Of a stretch of 5,147 nt of DNA, positions 4,598-5,147 are shown one piece after another; within the stretch, counting starts at the first letter, position 1; every line of letters starts with the position of its first letter. The position numbers and the translations under genes were made by a program. The notes below the pieces were generated by a model, which was given only the letters and a program-made list of their open reading frames with translations, ran no database searches and was not told the origin of the DNA. Origin of the DNA: Chlorobiales bacterium (GTDB taxonomy: Bacteria > Bacteroidota > Chlorobiia > Chlorobiales > Chlorobiaceae); the NCBI GenBank assembly GCA_022360415.1, contig JAKSDB010000165.1, positions 1 through 5,147 on the forward strand. Reading direction: 5' to 3'.

Positions 4598-5147
4598 CAT
4601 GGCTTCAGCCCTCATGCTGGCGGTGCTCTTCCTGCTTCCTGCACCTTTGATGTCGGCTGTTGACGAGGAGGTTGCTGACCCTGAGTTCAAAAGTGTCTTC
4701 TCTCCTGCCGAGGTGACCATCGGGGACAGAATCTTCTATACTCTTACTGTGACACACGACCCCGGGGACACGGTTGCTTTTACCTTGCCCGACAGCACCC
4801 GGCTGCTGCCTTATGTGCTGATAGGAAAGGAGGTGAAAAGGTACGGCGGACTGAAAACAGAATTCAGGATGGAATTGGCGTTGTTTGCTGTCGGGAAGCA
4901 TGCATTGCCGCCGGTTAGGGTTCGTGACGCTTCCGGAGTTAAAAATGTTCGGCACGCGAGGCCTGCGGACAGCGTTTCGGTAAGAGCGCTGACCGATTCT
5001 TCCATGACAACACTGCTGCCGATAAAACCTCTCAAACAACCGGTTCGTTCGTGGACGGATTATCTTTTTCCGCTCTTTGCCGGTGCCGCTGTTGTTGCCC
5101 TGGTTGTTCTTGTCGGGCATTACGTGAAAAGAAAAACCGGGTCGGCA
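4581..5147 (+). CDS. BatD-like secreted/membrane-anchored protein, 3' end beyond the window
   Basis: Probable envelope protein of the MoxR-DUF58-Bat operon. The frame is open to the window end (189 codons from the GTG at 4581). That start overlaps the DUF58 end by 17 bases and yields a signal peptide with a basic beginning (MKRKSD, then ALMLAVLFLLPAPLMSA). The alternative ATG at 4599, one base after the DUF58 stop, lacks the basic residues, so I prefer GTG, but the choice is open. After the signal comes a beta-rich segment starting FSPAEVTIGDRIFYTLTV, like the opening of BatD-type domains, with LALFAVGKHALPPVRV later; then a hydrophobic helix at about residues 161-181 (LFPLFAGAAVVALVVLVG) followed by KRK, a stop-transfer. 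This predicts a periplasmic domain anchored once, with a cytoplasmic tail outside the window. The BatD link rests on context and style, not on a diagnostic motif; it may be an uncharacterised operon-specific protein. Confidence 0.75.
   Translation, partial: MKRKSDMASALMLAVLFLLPAPLMSAVDEEVADPEFKSVFSPAEVTIGDRIFYTLTVTHDPGDTVAFTLPDSTRLLPYVLIGKEVKRYGGLKTEFRMELALFAVGKHALPPVRVRDASGVKNVRHARPADSVSVRALTDSSMTTLLPIKPLKQPVRSWTDYLFPLFAGAAVVALVVLVGHYVKRKTGSA

Noticed and set aside
3770..4720. 316-codon open frame antisense to the DUF58 gene
   Set aside because: It shadows a well-supported DUF58 gene, crosses a gene boundary and shows no family features.
4605..5120. 171-codon open frame antisense to the BatD-like gene
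   Set aside because: The plus strand has a signal peptide, beta domain and membrane helix in one frame contiguous with the operon; the antisense frame has none.

Overview
The window is ordinary bacterial chromosome with moderate G+C and tightly packed genes. The gene set (TsaD, YajC, CarA, and a MoxR / DUF58 / BatD-like cluster) and the protein style, for example the YajC N-terminus and the MoxR-DUF58 'Bat' layout, would fit a member of the Bacteroidota/Chlorobiota group, possibly a green sulfur bacterium. That placement is an inference from family resemblance and repeat style; nothing in the window proves it.

Layout. The left 2.2 kb reads leftward: tsaD (1130-2173), a 376-base gene-free stretch (754-1129), yajC (397-753), then the first 129 codons of carA (1-387), which leaves the window. 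The right 3 kb reads rightward: a small two-helix membrane protein of unknown function (2203-2421), a MoxR-family AAA+ ATPase (2513-3511), a 195-base gene-free gap (3512-3706), a DUF58/von Willebrand A protein (3707-4597), and a secreted, membrane-anchored BatD-like protein (from about 4581, or 4599) cut off by the window end. tsaD and the small membrane gene diverge from a 29-base gap.

How the genes work together. carA, yajC and tsaD are housekeeping genes (pyrimidine/arginine precursor synthesis, an accessory of Sec export, and the tRNA t6A modification) with no evident common pathway. The right half is the start of a MoxR-DUF58-Bat type operon: a chaperone-like ATPase, a soluble metal-binding vWA-fold partner, and an envelope protein. 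BatA/BatB-type vWA membrane proteins would be expected just beyond the window.

The unusual content is in the two larger gene-free stretches. Both are mosaics of degenerate short-period tandem repeats (units of 6, 7 and 8 bases). They use the same words: a hexamer tract CGAGTACGATTAC, an octamer tract CATCAAGCTATCC, and GTCAAAA-type heptamers. The second stretch also holds a long imperfect inverted repeat built of heptamers, sitting inside what is usually a tight moxR-DUF58 junction. I see no phage, IS transposase, CRISPR, tRNA or rRNA, and no convincing new multi-gene system; the repeat mosaic is the most interesting signal.
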